Origin: STD2-102 sp964414205
Lineage (GTDB): Bacteria; Bacillota; Clostridia; Christensenellales; CAG-917
Assembly (NCBI GenBank): GCA_964414205.1
Contig: CAYPVP010000049.1
Span: 1-11,349, forward strand
Length of the DNA: 11,349 nt
Direction: 5' to 3'
The position numbers and the translations under genes are program-made. Under the pieces are notes generated by a model. The model ran no database searches. It was not told where the DNA came from and was given only the letters and a program-made list of their open reading frames with translations. Below are positions 1 to 6,945 of the stretch, piece by piece; position 1 is the stretch's first letter; each line of letters opens with the position of its first letter.

Positions 1-62
1 ATTTATAACTATATCAAAAGAAATATAGTGAGAATAGTGAGAAAAAATAGTAAAGTTAAAAT

Positions 63-89
63 AAAAAAGGAGCATTTGCTCCTTTTTTT
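63..89 (-). terminator. Bidirectional intrinsic terminator after the DUF1292 gene
   Basis: The hairpin GGAGCA-TT-TGCTCC (69-82) is flanked by six As on one side and seven Ts on the other, so it reads as a terminator on both strands. It begins 5 bp beyond the stop codon of the DUF1292 gene and ends that transcript. Confidence 0.9.
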
Positions 90-93
90 GATG

Positions 94-420
94 TTATTCT
101 TGGTCTCCAAATTGTTCTTCAACCATTTTTCTGAATTCTTCATAGACTTTGTCCAAAATCTTTTCGTCTTCGATTGGAACAAATTCAGTTTCCACTTCCC
201 CTTTTGCTTCTTTTTCAACAAGTTCATAAATCAAAACTTCATCTTCATCAATATCAGGAAGTGCTTGTGCTGGTTTCATGATGATATACCATCTGTTTTC
301 AACATCAAGAGTTGCCAAGTGAACAAATTCTTCATCTTTGTCGGTTGCTTGGTTGTAGAGAATGATGATGTCATCTTCTTCTTCATCAATATTTTGTCCA
401 TCTTCAATAAAATCTGCCAT
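94..420 (-). CDS. DUF1292 (YrzB-like) small acidic protein
   Basis: This 108-residue protein is strongly acidic, with an Asp/Glu run near the N-terminus (DEEEDD). It has the pattern of the DUF1292 family: an acidic start, a hydrophobic strand (IIILYN), then a middle segment on the theme of EEFVHLATLDVENRWYIIMK. The family is widespread in Firmicutes, usually next to ruvX/yqgF as here, and has no established biochemical function. The ATG at 420 is chosen because AAGGAG sits just upstream; the open frame continues further but without a ribosome site. It has its own promoter (469-497) and terminator (63-89), so it is probably expressed separately from ruvX although adjacent. No membrane segment or signal peptide is visible. 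Confidence 0.85.
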   Translation of the reverse strand: MADFIEDGQNIDEEEDDIIILYNQATDKDEEFVHLATLDVENRWYIIMKPAQALPDIDEDEVLIYELVEKEAKGEVETEFVPIEDEKILDKVYEEFRKMVEEQFGDQE

Positions 421-435
421 AGTTGTTTCTCCTTT

Positions 436-459
436 GACGAAATGAGTAACTATTTCGCC
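436..459 (-). promoter_or_regulatory. Leader hairpin abutting the DUF1292 ribosome binding site
   Basis: In the transcript, GGCGAAAT and ATTTCGTC form an 8-bp stem (one G-U pair) around an 8-nt loop. The stem ends directly before the AAAGGAG ribosome site at 429-435. It could stabilise the mRNA or modulate initiation. No known regulatory RNA class is recognised. Confidence 0.45.
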
Positions 460-468
460 ATCTAGCAT

Positions 469-497
469 ATTATAAACAATAAAATAGAAAAATACAA
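469..497 (-). promoter_or_regulatory. Sigma-A type promoter for the DUF1292 gene
   Basis: A perfect TATAAT (469-474) lies 17 bp from TTGTAT (492-497). Transcription would start near 462, giving a leader of about 40 nt that contains the hairpin at 436-459. Confidence 0.65.
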
Positions 498-560
498 CAT
501 TAAAATGATTTTTTAAACTGAATGTTGCAAATTTCAAACAATGTGTTCAATATGTGGTTT

Positions 561-593
561 AAATAAAAAATGCTCTCAACTTTTTGAGAGCAT
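561..593 (-). terminator. Intrinsic terminator after ruvX
   Basis: A perfect 10-bp stem ATGCTCTCAA/TTGAGAGCAT (570-593) with a 4-nt loop is followed on the minus strand by a T-rich tract (561-569). It starts about 20 bp beyond the ruvX stop and closes the rarA-ruvX transcript. Confidence 0.9.
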
Positions 594-612
594 ATGGTTG
601 AGTGATAAATCA

Positions 613-1026
613 TCAATTTTGATGAGAATCAAGATAACTTTGCAAAATTATGCAAGCAGCGACTTTGTCAATGACCTGTTTTCTTTTGCTTCTGCGAACA
701 TCTGCTTGAATCAACATTCTTTCGCCCATGACAGTTGTGAGTCTTTCATCTTGATAGACAACTTTGATTCCACTTTTTTCTTCAAGAACATTTCCAAATT
801 GGCGAGTAATTTCCACTCTTTCGCCCTCTGTTCCGTCCATGTTTTTTGGTAGTCCCAAAACGAAAGTATCAACGCCTTCTTTTTTTGCATATTCAATAAA
901 ATAGTCAATGTCAGCATCATAATTTTTTCGAGTATAAGTTTCTCTTGCATTTGCAATGATACACAATATATCGCTTATTGCAATTCCTATTCTAACATCA
1001 CCAATGTCAAGCCCAAGTTTTCTCAT
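613..1026 (-). CDS. ruvX: RuvX/YqgF RNase H-fold nuclease (putative pre-16S rRNA nuclease)
   Basis: This 137-residue protein is full length for the YqgF/RuvX family. The opening LGLDIGDVRIGIAISD (residues 4-19) is the RNase H-fold strand with the first catalytic Asp (D7). DERLTT at 93-98 supplies the conserved Glu, and D120 in the final VIDKVAACIILQSYLD segment is the third acidic residue. Family members process the 5' end of 16S rRNA; an older proposal was a Holliday junction resolvase. The ATG at 1026 overlaps the rarA stop by 4 nt (ATGA), which implies translational coupling, with a weak GGTG ribosome site. The usual Firmicutes neighbours are an IreB-family gene upstream and DUF1292 downstream; here rarA takes the upstream place. 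Confidence 0.95.
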   Translation of the reverse strand: MRKLGLDIGDVRIGIAISDILCIIANARETYTRKNYDADIDYFIEYAKKEGVDTFVLGLPKNMDGTEGERVEITRQFGNVLEEKSGIKVVYQDERLTTVMGERMLIQADVRRSKRKQVIDKVAACIILQSYLDSHQN

Positions 1027-2333
1027 TTTTCACCATTTCCATTTCTTTTTTGTTGTCTAATTTGTATTTCTTTTTCAAAACCTATATTTGTTGGAAGATA
1101 GAATTTTGAATTTTTGAATTCATCAGGCAAATATTGTTGTTCTACCCAATGTCCATCATAGTCGTGTGGATATTTGTAGCCACTCACCCTGTCTTCATCA
1201 CCTTTGTAGTTTGCATCTCTCAAATGTAGAGGGACTTTTTCGTTGTGACTTGACAAAACTGCTTCTTCTGCTAGGTGCATTGCATTGTAGACGGCATTTG
1301 ATTTTGGTGCTTCGGCAACATAGATGATGCCTTCTGTCAATGGAATTTTTCCCTCTGGAAGACCTATGTTTTGAAATGCTGTCAAAGTTGAAACTGCAAC
1401 AACCAAAGCGTTTGGGTCTGCCATTCCAACATCTTCTGAGGCGTGAATCATAATTCTTCTTGCAATCAAAAGTGGGTCAACTCCTGCATCAATCATTCGC
1501 ATTGCCCAATATACTGCTGCATTGCTATCGCTTCCACGCATGCTTTTGATAAACGCTGAAATCATGTCATAATACATGCTTTCATCAACTGAAAGTGCTT
1601 TTGTTTGAATTGATTCACTTGCCACTTGTTTGTCAATGACAATCGTGCCATCTCCATTTGGGTGAGTTGACAGTGCTGCGAGTTCCAAAGCATTCAGTGC
1701 TGTTCGCAAATCGCCACCTCCTGCCCATGAAAAGTGTTTCAAGGCTTCGTCGGAAATTTCAATTTTTAAATTGCCAAGTCCCCTTTCCTTGTCATTCAAA
1801 GCATTTCTCAATCCTTTTTCAATGTCGTTTTCCGAAAGGCGTTTGAAATTGAAAATTCTGCATCGAGAAACAATGGCTTTTGTCATTGAAACATAAGGAT
1901 TTTCAGTTGTTGAACCAATGAAAATTATGTCGCCTTGTTCAATGGCTTGCAAAACACTGTCAGATTGTGCCTTGTTCCAACGATGACATTCATCAAGCAA
2001 CAAATATGTTTTTTTTCCATAATATTTCAAAAGCGATTTTGCATCTTCAATGGCTTTTTTTGCATCAGCAACACCCGAAGAAACTGCATTCAGTTTGACA
2101 AAATTGGCATTTGTGTTTTGTGCAATGATGTTTGCCAAAGTTGTTTTTCCTGAACCTGGCGCACCATAAAAAATGCAACTTCCAAGTTTGTCTGCTTTGA
2201 TTGCACGACGCAAAAGGGAATGTTCACTGATTATGTGTTCTTGTCCCACAAATTCATCCAAGTTTCTAGGTCGCATTCTTGCTGCCAGTGGAGAAAGTTG
2301 ATTGGTGTTGTTTACAATGTCAAATAAATCCAT
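1023..2333 (-). CDS. rarA: RarA/MgsA replication-associated recombination AAA+ ATPase
   Basis: This 436-residue protein has the usual RarA length. The N-terminal MDLFD...PLAARMRPRNLDEFVGQEH matches the family opening. Walker A is GAPGSGKTT (57-65), Walker B LLLDE (111-115), followed by CHRWNK where IHRFNK is usual; sensor 1 is GSTTENP (140-146) and GGDLRTALN is the sensor 2 region. The C-terminal half carries the MgsA tetramerisation segment (RMIDAGVDPLLIARRIMIHASEDVG). RarA acts at stalled replication forks and interacts with SSB. The start is fixed by family alignment even though no Shine-Dalgarno sequence precedes it. A TATAAT at 2351-2356 has only a poor -35, so the promoter assignment is weak and the mRNA leader may be very short. 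It forms an operon with ruvX. Confidence 0.96.
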   Translation of the reverse strand: MDLFDIVNNTNQLSPLAARMRPRNLDEFVGQEHIISEHSLLRRAIKADKLGSCIFYGAPGSGKTTLANIIAQNTNANFVKLNAVSSGVADAKKAIEDAKSLLKYYGKKTYLLLDECHRWNKAQSDSVLQAIEQGDIIFIGSTTENPYVSMTKAIVSRCRIFNFKRLSENDIEKGLRNALNDKERGLGNLKIEISDEALKHFSWAGGGDLRTALNALELAALSTHPNGDGTIVIDKQVASESIQTKALSVDESMYYDMISAFIKSMRGSDSNAAVYWAMRMIDAGVDPLLIARRIMIHASEDVGMADPNALVVAVSTLTAFQNIGLPEGKIPLTEGIIYVAEAPKSNAVYNAMHLAEEAVLSSHNEKVPLHLRDANYKGDEDRVSGYKYPHDYDGHWVEQQYLPDEFKNSKFYLPTNIGFEKEIQIRQQKRNGNGEK

Positions 2334-2716
2334 ATATTGAATATATCATAATTATAATTATTAGTAAATAAATATAGTAAGAATAAATTTTAAATCAAAT
2401 CGCCATTCAAATTGCCATATAATGGTAAAATTAACTGAAAAATAAAATAGAGATTGAATTTTCAAATTGTCAATATTATCAAATTTGCTATGCAAAATGA
2501 ATTGAAAATCTTGCTATAAAAAATAAATTGAAATTTGCAATAAAAATTGAATTGTAAAATTTACTATGAAAAGTAGAATTATAAAAGATTATACAAGTTG
2601 AATTGAAAATTTGATAAAATCAATAAATAAAAAATTAACCCACATATAAAAATTAGTAATATCTAATTCCAATAATAAAAGCCAAATAAAATGCTATAAA
2701 ATCATCTAAAATTGAT
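2334..2716. other. AT-rich intergenic region without a recognised gene
   Basis: No credible coding frame or known RNA is seen. The stretch is extremely AT-rich. It holds a possible -10 for rarA (2351-2356) and a series of degenerate repeats from about 2498. Its left part is the rarA upstream region and its right part borders the duplicated rnpB terminator. Confidence 0.6.
2498..2640. repeat. Degenerate direct repeats, period about 25 bp
   Basis: Variants of TGAATTGAAAATTTGCTATAA recur with starts near 2498, 2524, 2548, 2574, 2599 and perhaps 2622 (spacing 23-26 bp). Later units are eroded. The composition is almost purely A/T plus a few G/C, so chance similarity from low complexity must be considered. 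There is no CRISPR-like alternation of conserved repeats and unique spacers. Confidence 0.45.
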
Positions 2717-2927
2717 AAAAAAAACGAACTGCTGTTGCAGTCCGAATTTTCAAAGTTTGCGAGATTAGTCTANNNNNNNNNNNNNNNNNNNNNNNNNNNN
2801 NNNNNNNNNNNNNNNNNNNNNNNNNNNNNNNNNNNNNNNNNNNNNNNNNNNNNNNNNNNNNNNNNNNNNNNNAGCCGAGTTCTGTATTAGACGGTCATCT
2901 GTCTAGACAATGTGTTGCCACATTGTT
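2717..2927 (-). pseudogene. Partial second copy of the rnpB 3' end and terminator, split by the assembly gap
   Basis: Bases 2717-2772 and 2873-2927 match 2978-3032 and 3035-3089 apart from one extra A in the A-tract. They cover the P18 hairpin, the conserved GACAGATGACCGTC region, the P1 3' strand and the terminator hairpin (2725-2744). Only the two bases between the flanks (TA at 3033-3034 in the intact copy) are missing across the N run. Beyond the P18 stem the similarity stops abruptly at 2928. The copy lacks the rest of the RNase P core and cannot be functional by itself. It lies downstream of the intact gene on the same strand. The outer flanks differ between copies, which favours a real duplication, but misassembly at the gap is possible. 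Confidence 0.8.
2773..2872. other. Assembly gap of exactly 100 N
   Basis: A run of exactly 100 Ns is a conventional placeholder for a gap of unknown size. It falls inside a sequence duplicated 260 bp away, which explains why assembly broke here. The true length could be 2 bp or could include further repeat units. Confidence 0.97.
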
Positions 2928-2976
2928 TTTTACGGCATTGTCTTAAACAATGCGTCAAACATTGTCTTTATAAGCA
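2928..2976. repeat. Spacer with iterated CATTGT/ACAATG inverted motifs
   Basis: Between the two rnpB 3' copies lies a 49-bp spacer in which GCATTGT-CTTAA-ACAATGC (2935-2953) is a perfect 7-bp hairpin, followed by another CATTGT (2960-2965). CATTGTCTT occurs twice, 24 bp apart. The same ACAATG/CATTGT pair forms the P18 stem of the neighbouring rnpB copies, so the spacer looks derived from, or converged on, P18-like sequence. Confidence 0.55.
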
Positions 2977-2977
2977 T

Positions 2978-3004
2978 AAAAAAACGAACTGCTGTTGCAG
3001 TCCG
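2978..3004 (-). terminator. Intrinsic terminator of rnpB
   Basis: On the minus strand CGGACTGC-AACA-GCAGTTCG forms an 8-bp stem with one G-U pair, followed by seven Ts. It lies about 15 nt after the P1 3' strand of rnpB. An identical hairpin with eight Ts is at 2717-2744. Confidence 0.92.
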
Positions 3005-3018
3005 AATTTTCAAAGTTT

Positions 3019-3339
3019 GCGAGATTAGTCTATAAGCCGAGTTCTGTATTAGACGGTCATCTGTCTAGACAATGTGTTGCCACATTGTTCAAGCGATTGT
3101 CGGACGGACGGGCAATCCATGTGTCCTTGTTTCTTGCACCAAGTGGGGTTTACACCAGAACATCGTCGCCGAGTTCTGCGTGAGCCTTTACCTCACGTTT
3201 TCATCCTTACCAACAGTTGTTGGCGGTTTTTTTCTGTTGCACTTTCCTTAAAGTCACCTTCACTGGGAGTTACCCAGCACTCTGCCCTGCGGTGCTCGGA
3301 CTTTCCTCATATTTCTATGCGACCATCTGGCTAACTCGC
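3019..3339 (-). ncRNA. rnpB: RNase P RNA, bacterial type A
   Basis: This is the catalytic RNA of RNase P, which matures the 5' ends of tRNAs. In transcript order the universal landmarks are GAGGAAAGTCCGAGC (P4 5' side), the GGGTAACTCCC hairpin, AGTGCAACAGAAA, GGTAAGGATGAAA, GGTGTAAACCCCAC, and finally GACAGATGACCGTC followed by ACAGAACTCGGCTTA. P1 closes the molecule: GCGAGTTAG at the 5' end pairs with CTAATCTCGC at the 3' end with one bulged T. P18 is ACAATGTG-GCAA-CACATTGT with a GNRA loop. GGGCA (3283-3287) can pair with TGCCC (3110-3114) as the type A P6 pseudoknot. At about 321 nt it is on the short side for type A. It has a near-consensus promoter upstream and its own terminator, so it is an independent transcription unit. 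Confidence 0.97.
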
Positions 3340-3345
3340 AAAAAT

Positions 3346-3374
3346 ATCATAGCATATTTTGATTTCTATGGCAA
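3346..3374 (-). promoter_or_regulatory. Strong extended -10 promoter of rnpB
   Basis: TTGCCA (3369-3374) and TATGAT (3346-3351) are separated by 17 bp, and TGC directly before the -10 makes it an extended -10 element. The start of transcription would fall at the first base of P1, near 3339. Confidence 0.88.
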
Positions 3375-3658
3375 CAAAATGGTTGCAAGATGTTTTGAAA
3401 CTCCAAATTGTTTGAAAGTTGTTTTAAAATTCATTGATGGCAAAGATTACACAATTTGAACATAGTCATTCATTATTGTTTTAATTTAATTTTCAACATT
3501 GTCAAAAATTGGCGAAATTTGATTGTTAAAAAAAATTATAACCTATCAATCATTTACTGCAATTTAGTTTTTTTATGTTGAATATCATCATTAGGTTGCT
3601 GTTTTTTTCAAAGCAAAGATAAAACTTTAACGACAATCTAAAACAAAGACTGTTTATA
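3375..3658. other. Intergenic region between rnpB and recN
   Basis: This AT-rich stretch follows the recN stop codon. I see no coding frame, no structured RNA and no convincing hairpin with a T-tract, so how the recN transcript ends is not evident. Confidence 0.6.
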
Positions 3659-5362
3659 TTATTTCAATTTTGATTTGTAGTCATTGCTCCATTCACGCAT
3701 TTCTTTTGCATGAGGAATTGCATGCCCAGAATAGTCTGAGCCACCAATCAATCGGGCAATTTCTTCCAAATTGTTTTCTAGCAAATGCAAATTTGTGACT
3801 GTTTTGCCATTTTCAACATGTTTTTCAATCAAATAGTGACTGTCTGCCATTGATGCAAGTTGTGGCAAGTGAGTGACAGCCAAAACTTGCTTGCCATGTG
3901 CAATGCTCATCAATTTGCAAGCAACAACCTCGGCTATGTGTCCTGAAATTCCTGTGTCAATTTCATCAAATACCATTGTTTGAATTCCGTCAACAGTGCA
4001 AACAATGTTTTTTAGTGCAAGCATAAATCGTGACATTTCACCACCTGAAATTATTTTTGCAAGTGGCTTCAAAGGTTCGCCTACGTTTGGTGAAATCATA
4101 AATGTGACAACATCTACTCCGTTTTGAGTTGCTTTTCTAATTTTTTCTTCATCATTTTTGCAATTTTCAAATTGAACAGCAAAAATGCTTCCTTTCATTC
4201 CCAAATCGACCAATTCTTTGGTGATTTTTGTTTCCAAAATTTTTGCAATGCTTTTTCTTTCTTTTGTCAAACTATCCAATGCAACAATGAAATTCTTTTC
4301 AACTTTTGAAATTTTGTTTTCAAGTTCCAAAACTCTGTCATCAGCATTCAACAATTCTTGAAGTTCTTCTTTTGATTTTTGCAAAAATGAAAAAACACTT
4401 TGGCAGTTTCCACCATATTTTTTGGTGATTTTTCTAACTGTTTCAAGCCTGTTTTCAAGTTCTTCTGCACTTCTTTCATCAAAATTCAATCTTTCTTTCA
4501 AGTCTTTTAGAGATTCGGAAATGTCTTTCATTTCAATTCTTGCACTATCAATTCTGTCTGACAAATTTGAAACTTCTTTGTCATAGTCAGAAATGCTTTC
4601 CAAACGCTGAAATGCGATTTTGCTTTTGCTCAAAATGTTTTCACTTTCATAACCGTCAATTTGCTCAATGCAATCTGAAAGTGCTGACAAAATTTTTTCT
4701 TGATTGCGAATTACTTTGCGTTTTTCAAGCAGTTCATTTTCTTCGTTTTCTTGAATGTTGGCTTTTTCAATTTCTTGAATTTGAAAATTCAAAATGTCGC
4801 ATTTTTGCTCTCTTTCTTGATTGTCACCGAGTCTTTTGAGTTCATTTTTGATTGCATGATATTCATCAAACAAGATTTTTGTTTTTTCTTTTTCTAGTTC
4901 GATTTTTTCAGACTCAAAACTGTCAAGCAAAAGAATGTGAGCATCTTCGTTCAAAAGTGATTGATGTTCGTGTTGACCGATGATGTCGGCAAGCAACGAA
5001 GTCAAACCTTTCAAAGTTGACAAAGTTACAACTCTGCCATTGATTCGGCACTCATTTTTGCCTTCAATGGTCATTTTTCTTGAAACAACCAAAATTTCTT
5101 CCAAATCAAAACCAATCTCTTGCAAATATGAATCGATTTTCAAATTGTTGTAGTCGGAAAAAATGGCTTCGACAGTTGCAAAACTTTCTCCATGTCGAAT
5201 CAAAGTTTTGTCTGCTCTTTCGCCAAGTGCAAAGTTTAGGGAATCAATGATGATTGATTTTCCTGCTCCTGTTTCACCACTCAAAATGTTCAAGCCCGTA
5301 TAGAATTGCAAATTGAGTTTTTCAATCAATGCTATGTTTTTTATGTTGAGTTCTGAAAGCAT
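3659..5362 (-). CDS. recN: DNA repair protein RecN
   Basis: This 567-residue SMC-like ATPase has the normal RecN length. Walker A is GETGAGKS (29-36) in the family context SIIIDSLNFALGERAD. Two long Glu/Lys-rich coiled-coil arms (about 150-380) surround a central hinge. The ABC signature is ISGGEMSR (438-445), Walker B MVFDEIDTGI (463-472) and the H-loop VTHLPQLA (496-503). RecN is a cytoplasmic cohesin-like protein recruited early to double-strand breaks. The ATG at 5362 is preceded by AAGGTG, 14 nt after the argR stop, so it is the last gene of the nadK-argR-recN operon. No terminator is evident downstream. Confidence 0.97.
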   Translation of the reverse strand: MLSELNIKNIALIEKLNLQFYTGLNILSGETGAGKSIIIDSLNFALGERADKTLIRHGESFATVEAIFSDYNNLKIDSYLQEIGFDLEEILVVSRKMTIEGKNECRINGRVVTLSTLKGLTSLLADIIGQHEHQSLLNEDAHILLLDSFESEKIELEKEKTKILFDEYHAIKNELKRLGDNQEREQKCDILNFQIQEIEKANIQENEENELLEKRKVIRNQEKILSALSDCIEQIDGYESENILSKSKIAFQRLESISDYDKEVSNLSDRIDSARIEMKDISESLKDLKERLNFDERSAEELENRLETVRKITKKYGGNCQSVFSFLQKSKEELQELLNADDRVLELENKISKVEKNFIVALDSLTKERKSIAKILETKITKELVDLGMKGSIFAVQFENCKNDEEKIRKATQNGVDVVTFMISPNVGEPLKPLAKIISGGEMSRFMLALKNIVCTVDGIQTMVFDEIDTGISGHIAEVVACKLMSIAHGKQVLAVTHLPQLASMADSHYLIEKHVENGKTVTNLHLLENNLEEIARLIGGSDYSGHAIPHAKEMREWSNDYKSKLK

Positions 5363-5376
5363 TTTTCACCTTCGTT

Positions 5377-5832
5377 TTAGTCTAGTAAACTTTTTAGTTT
5401 GTCTTCAACAAGTTCTGCTTTGTCTGTGTTTGAAGTGATGATGATGATTGTGTCGTCACCTGCAACAGCCCCCAAAACATCTTCAAAAGCGAGTCTATCA
5501 ATGAGTGCTCCTGCTGAATTTGCACTTCCAGTTTCGGTTTTTATGACAATTATGTTTTGAGCATGTTCAATGGAAATGACGGCATTTCTAAATAGTTTGT
5601 GATATTTGTCAAAAGTTTTTTCTTCTTTTGCCTTTTGAGGAATATATTTATAATTTTTTCCATCATTTGCCAAAACTTTGATGATGTTCAAATCTTTTAT
5701 GTCCCTAGAAACCGTTGCTTGTGTAACATTGAAACCTTCTTCATTCAAACATCTCACAATTTCTTCTTGTTTGTCTATGTCTTGTTTGACAATAAGTTCC
5801 AAGATTTTCATTTGTCGACTAACTCTGCTCAT
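5377..5832 (-). CDS. argR: Arginine repressor ArgR/AhrC
   Basis: This 151-residue protein has the two-domain ArgR layout. An N-terminal winged helix (about 1-70) contains QATVSRDIKDLNIIKV with the recognition-helix SRD motif at 42-44. The C-terminal domain (about 78-151) has TGSANSAGALIDRL and the AGDDTI motif (124-129), whose Asp pair binds arginine and holds the hexamer together. With arginine the hexamer binds ARG boxes to repress biosynthetic genes and regulate catabolic ones. The start has a clear AAGGAG. It lies 9 nt after nadK and 14 nt before recN, the typical Firmicutes setting. TGAAT half-sites upstream of the operon promoter may allow autoregulation. Confidence 0.96.
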   Translation of the reverse strand: MSRVSRQMKILELIVKQDIDKQEEIVRCLNEEGFNVTQATVSRDIKDLNIIKVLANDGKNYKYIPQKAKEEKTFDKYHKLFRNAVISIEHAQNIIVIKTETGSANSAGALIDRLAFEDVLGAVAGDDTIIIITSNTDKAELVEDKLKSLLD

Positions 5833-5841
5833 TTTTTCTCC

Positions 5842-6681
5842 TTAATTTTCAAATTTTCCCCAAATGTTCATTTTTTGCAACAACTTTTTGTAAAAATGAG
5901 TGCTATCATTTCTCAAAAACAAAGCCGATTTGTTGGCTTTTTGAATTATTATTTTTTCCAAATTGGTGACATTGTCAATCAATCTGCCATCAACAACAAC
6001 ATCAGCGATTTCGTTTTCTTTTGAAAGTTTCAATTCAATGACAGAGTCAAAAGAAACAACAATCGGACGAGAATACAAAGTGTGAGCGCAAATTGGATTG
6101 ATGACCAAACCATCAACATTAGGTGCCAAAATTGGACCACCTGCCGAAAGAGAATAGGCTGTTGAGCCAGTTGGCGTGCTGACAATGACGCCATCTGCCC
6201 TGTATGTGTCAAGTGTTTCTCCTGACACTTTGGCTTTCAAATAAATTGGAGTTGTTCCGTGAGATTTCAAAACGACATCGTTCAACGCCACAATCTTTTT
6301 GTCAAGATATGAAACTTCAATCAAATCTCGTTTTTCAATTCCATATGTTTTGACTGCTTCCAAAATTGTTTCAGGAGTTGCTGTTCGTTCAAGTTCAGCC
6401 AAAAAGCCTTTGTCACCCAAATTTACAGGCAAAATTGGAACTTTTAGACCTTCACACAATGCTACGGCCTTCAATGTTGTTCCATCTCCACCAAAAACAA
6501 TCATTGATGCAGAATTTGCAATTTCTTTTTTCAGTTCAGAATGGTCACTTTGTAAATTTTCAAAATCTTTGGTATCAAATGCAAAAAAATCAATCTTTTG
6601 TTTTTTCAATAAAGATTTTAAATTTTCAACATAAAGATTTCCTTCTGAATTTTGTGATTTTGAAAATATTGTTAATTTCAT
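5842..6681 (-). CDS. nadK: NAD kinase (ATP/polyphosphate-dependent NAD+ phosphorylation)
   Basis: This 279-residue protein phosphorylates NAD+ to NADP+ in the cytoplasm. Family motifs are in the proper order: FGGDGTTLKA (63-72) for nucleotide binding, NLGDKGFLAE (87-96), ALNDVVL (132-138), the Gly-rich STPTGSTAYSLSAGGP (168-183), and CAHTLYSRPIVV (198-209). Length and both domains are complete. The ATG at 6681 has AGGAG five bases upstream, and a good promoter lies at 6703-6731. It opens the operon with argR and recN, a conserved Firmicutes association without a clear functional reason. Confidence 0.97.
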   Translation of the reverse strand: MKLTIFSKSQNSEGNLYVENLKSLLKKQKIDFFAFDTKDFENLQSDHSELKKEIANSASMIVFGGDGTTLKAVALCEGLKVPILPVNLGDKGFLAELERTATPETILEAVKTYGIEKRDLIEVSYLDKKIVALNDVVLKSHGTTPIYLKAKVSGETLDTYRADGVIVSTPTGSTAYSLSAGGPILAPNVDGLVINPICAHTLYSRPIVVSFDSVIELKLSKENEIADVVVDGRLIDNVTNLEKIIIQKANKSALFLRNDSTHFYKKLLQKMNIWGKFEN

Positions 6682-6702
6682 ATTTACTCCTATTTATGTT
6701 TG

Positions 6703-6731
6703 ATTATACGACATAAAAGCAGAGATTTCAA
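6703..6731 (-). promoter_or_regulatory. Promoter of the nadK-argR-recN operon
   Basis: TATAAT (6703-6708) and TTGAAA (6726-6731) are separated by exactly 17 bp. The predicted leader is short, about 15 nt, and carries the AGGAG of nadK. Confidence 0.82.
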
Positions 6732-6738
6732 CTGGTTT

Positions 6739-6765
6739 ATTCACAAAAATATTCATATTTTGAAT
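6739..6765. promoter_or_regulatory. Possible ArgR operator (three TGAAT-type half-sites)
   Basis: ATTCA at 6739-6743 and 6751-6755 and TGAAT at 6761-6765 lie directly upstream of the operon -35, with spacings of 12 and 10 bp. ARG boxes are built from TGAAT/ATTCA half-sites, but the standard arrangement is TGAAT followed by ATTCA, which is not reproduced here. In such AT-rich DNA chance occurrence is quite possible. Confidence 0.3.
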
Positions 6766-6816
6766 TTTATGCAAAAAATATGTTGCGATGATTGTGGTAA
6801 ATATGAAAATAAAAAA

Positions 6817-6845
6817 AATTCTAAATTGAAATTCAAATTAGAATT
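6817..6845 (-). terminator. Second terminator-like hairpin after tlyA
   Basis: A 14-bp AT-rich inverted repeat with one mismatch (AATTCTAA...TTAGAATT) is followed on the minus strand by a run of Ts (6811-6818 are As on the plus strand). It may back up the hairpin at 6946-6981. Confidence 0.6.
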
Positions 6846-6945
6846 GAAAAATTTTTTATGGATAATTTAGAAAATCATTAGTCAGCAAAATTTATACAAT
6901 ATTTGTGGTCGAAAACAAAAACAATGCAATGAAATTAAGCATAAC

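Noticed and set aside
421..537. N-terminal extension of the DUF1292 protein to a start at 537
   Set aside because: The added residues are hydrophobic and unlike the family, the promoter and leader hairpin lie inside it, and the ribosome site supports the ATG at 420.
2498..2640. CRISPR array
   Set aside because: The repeats are degenerate, contiguous and without distinct spacers, and there are no cas genes.
2717..2927. A second functional rnpB gene
   Set aside because: Only the 3' third is present; the P4 5' side and most of the core are missing.
2995..3459. Short plus-strand frames across rnpB
   Set aside because: They lie antisense to a clearly identified RNase P RNA and show no protein features.
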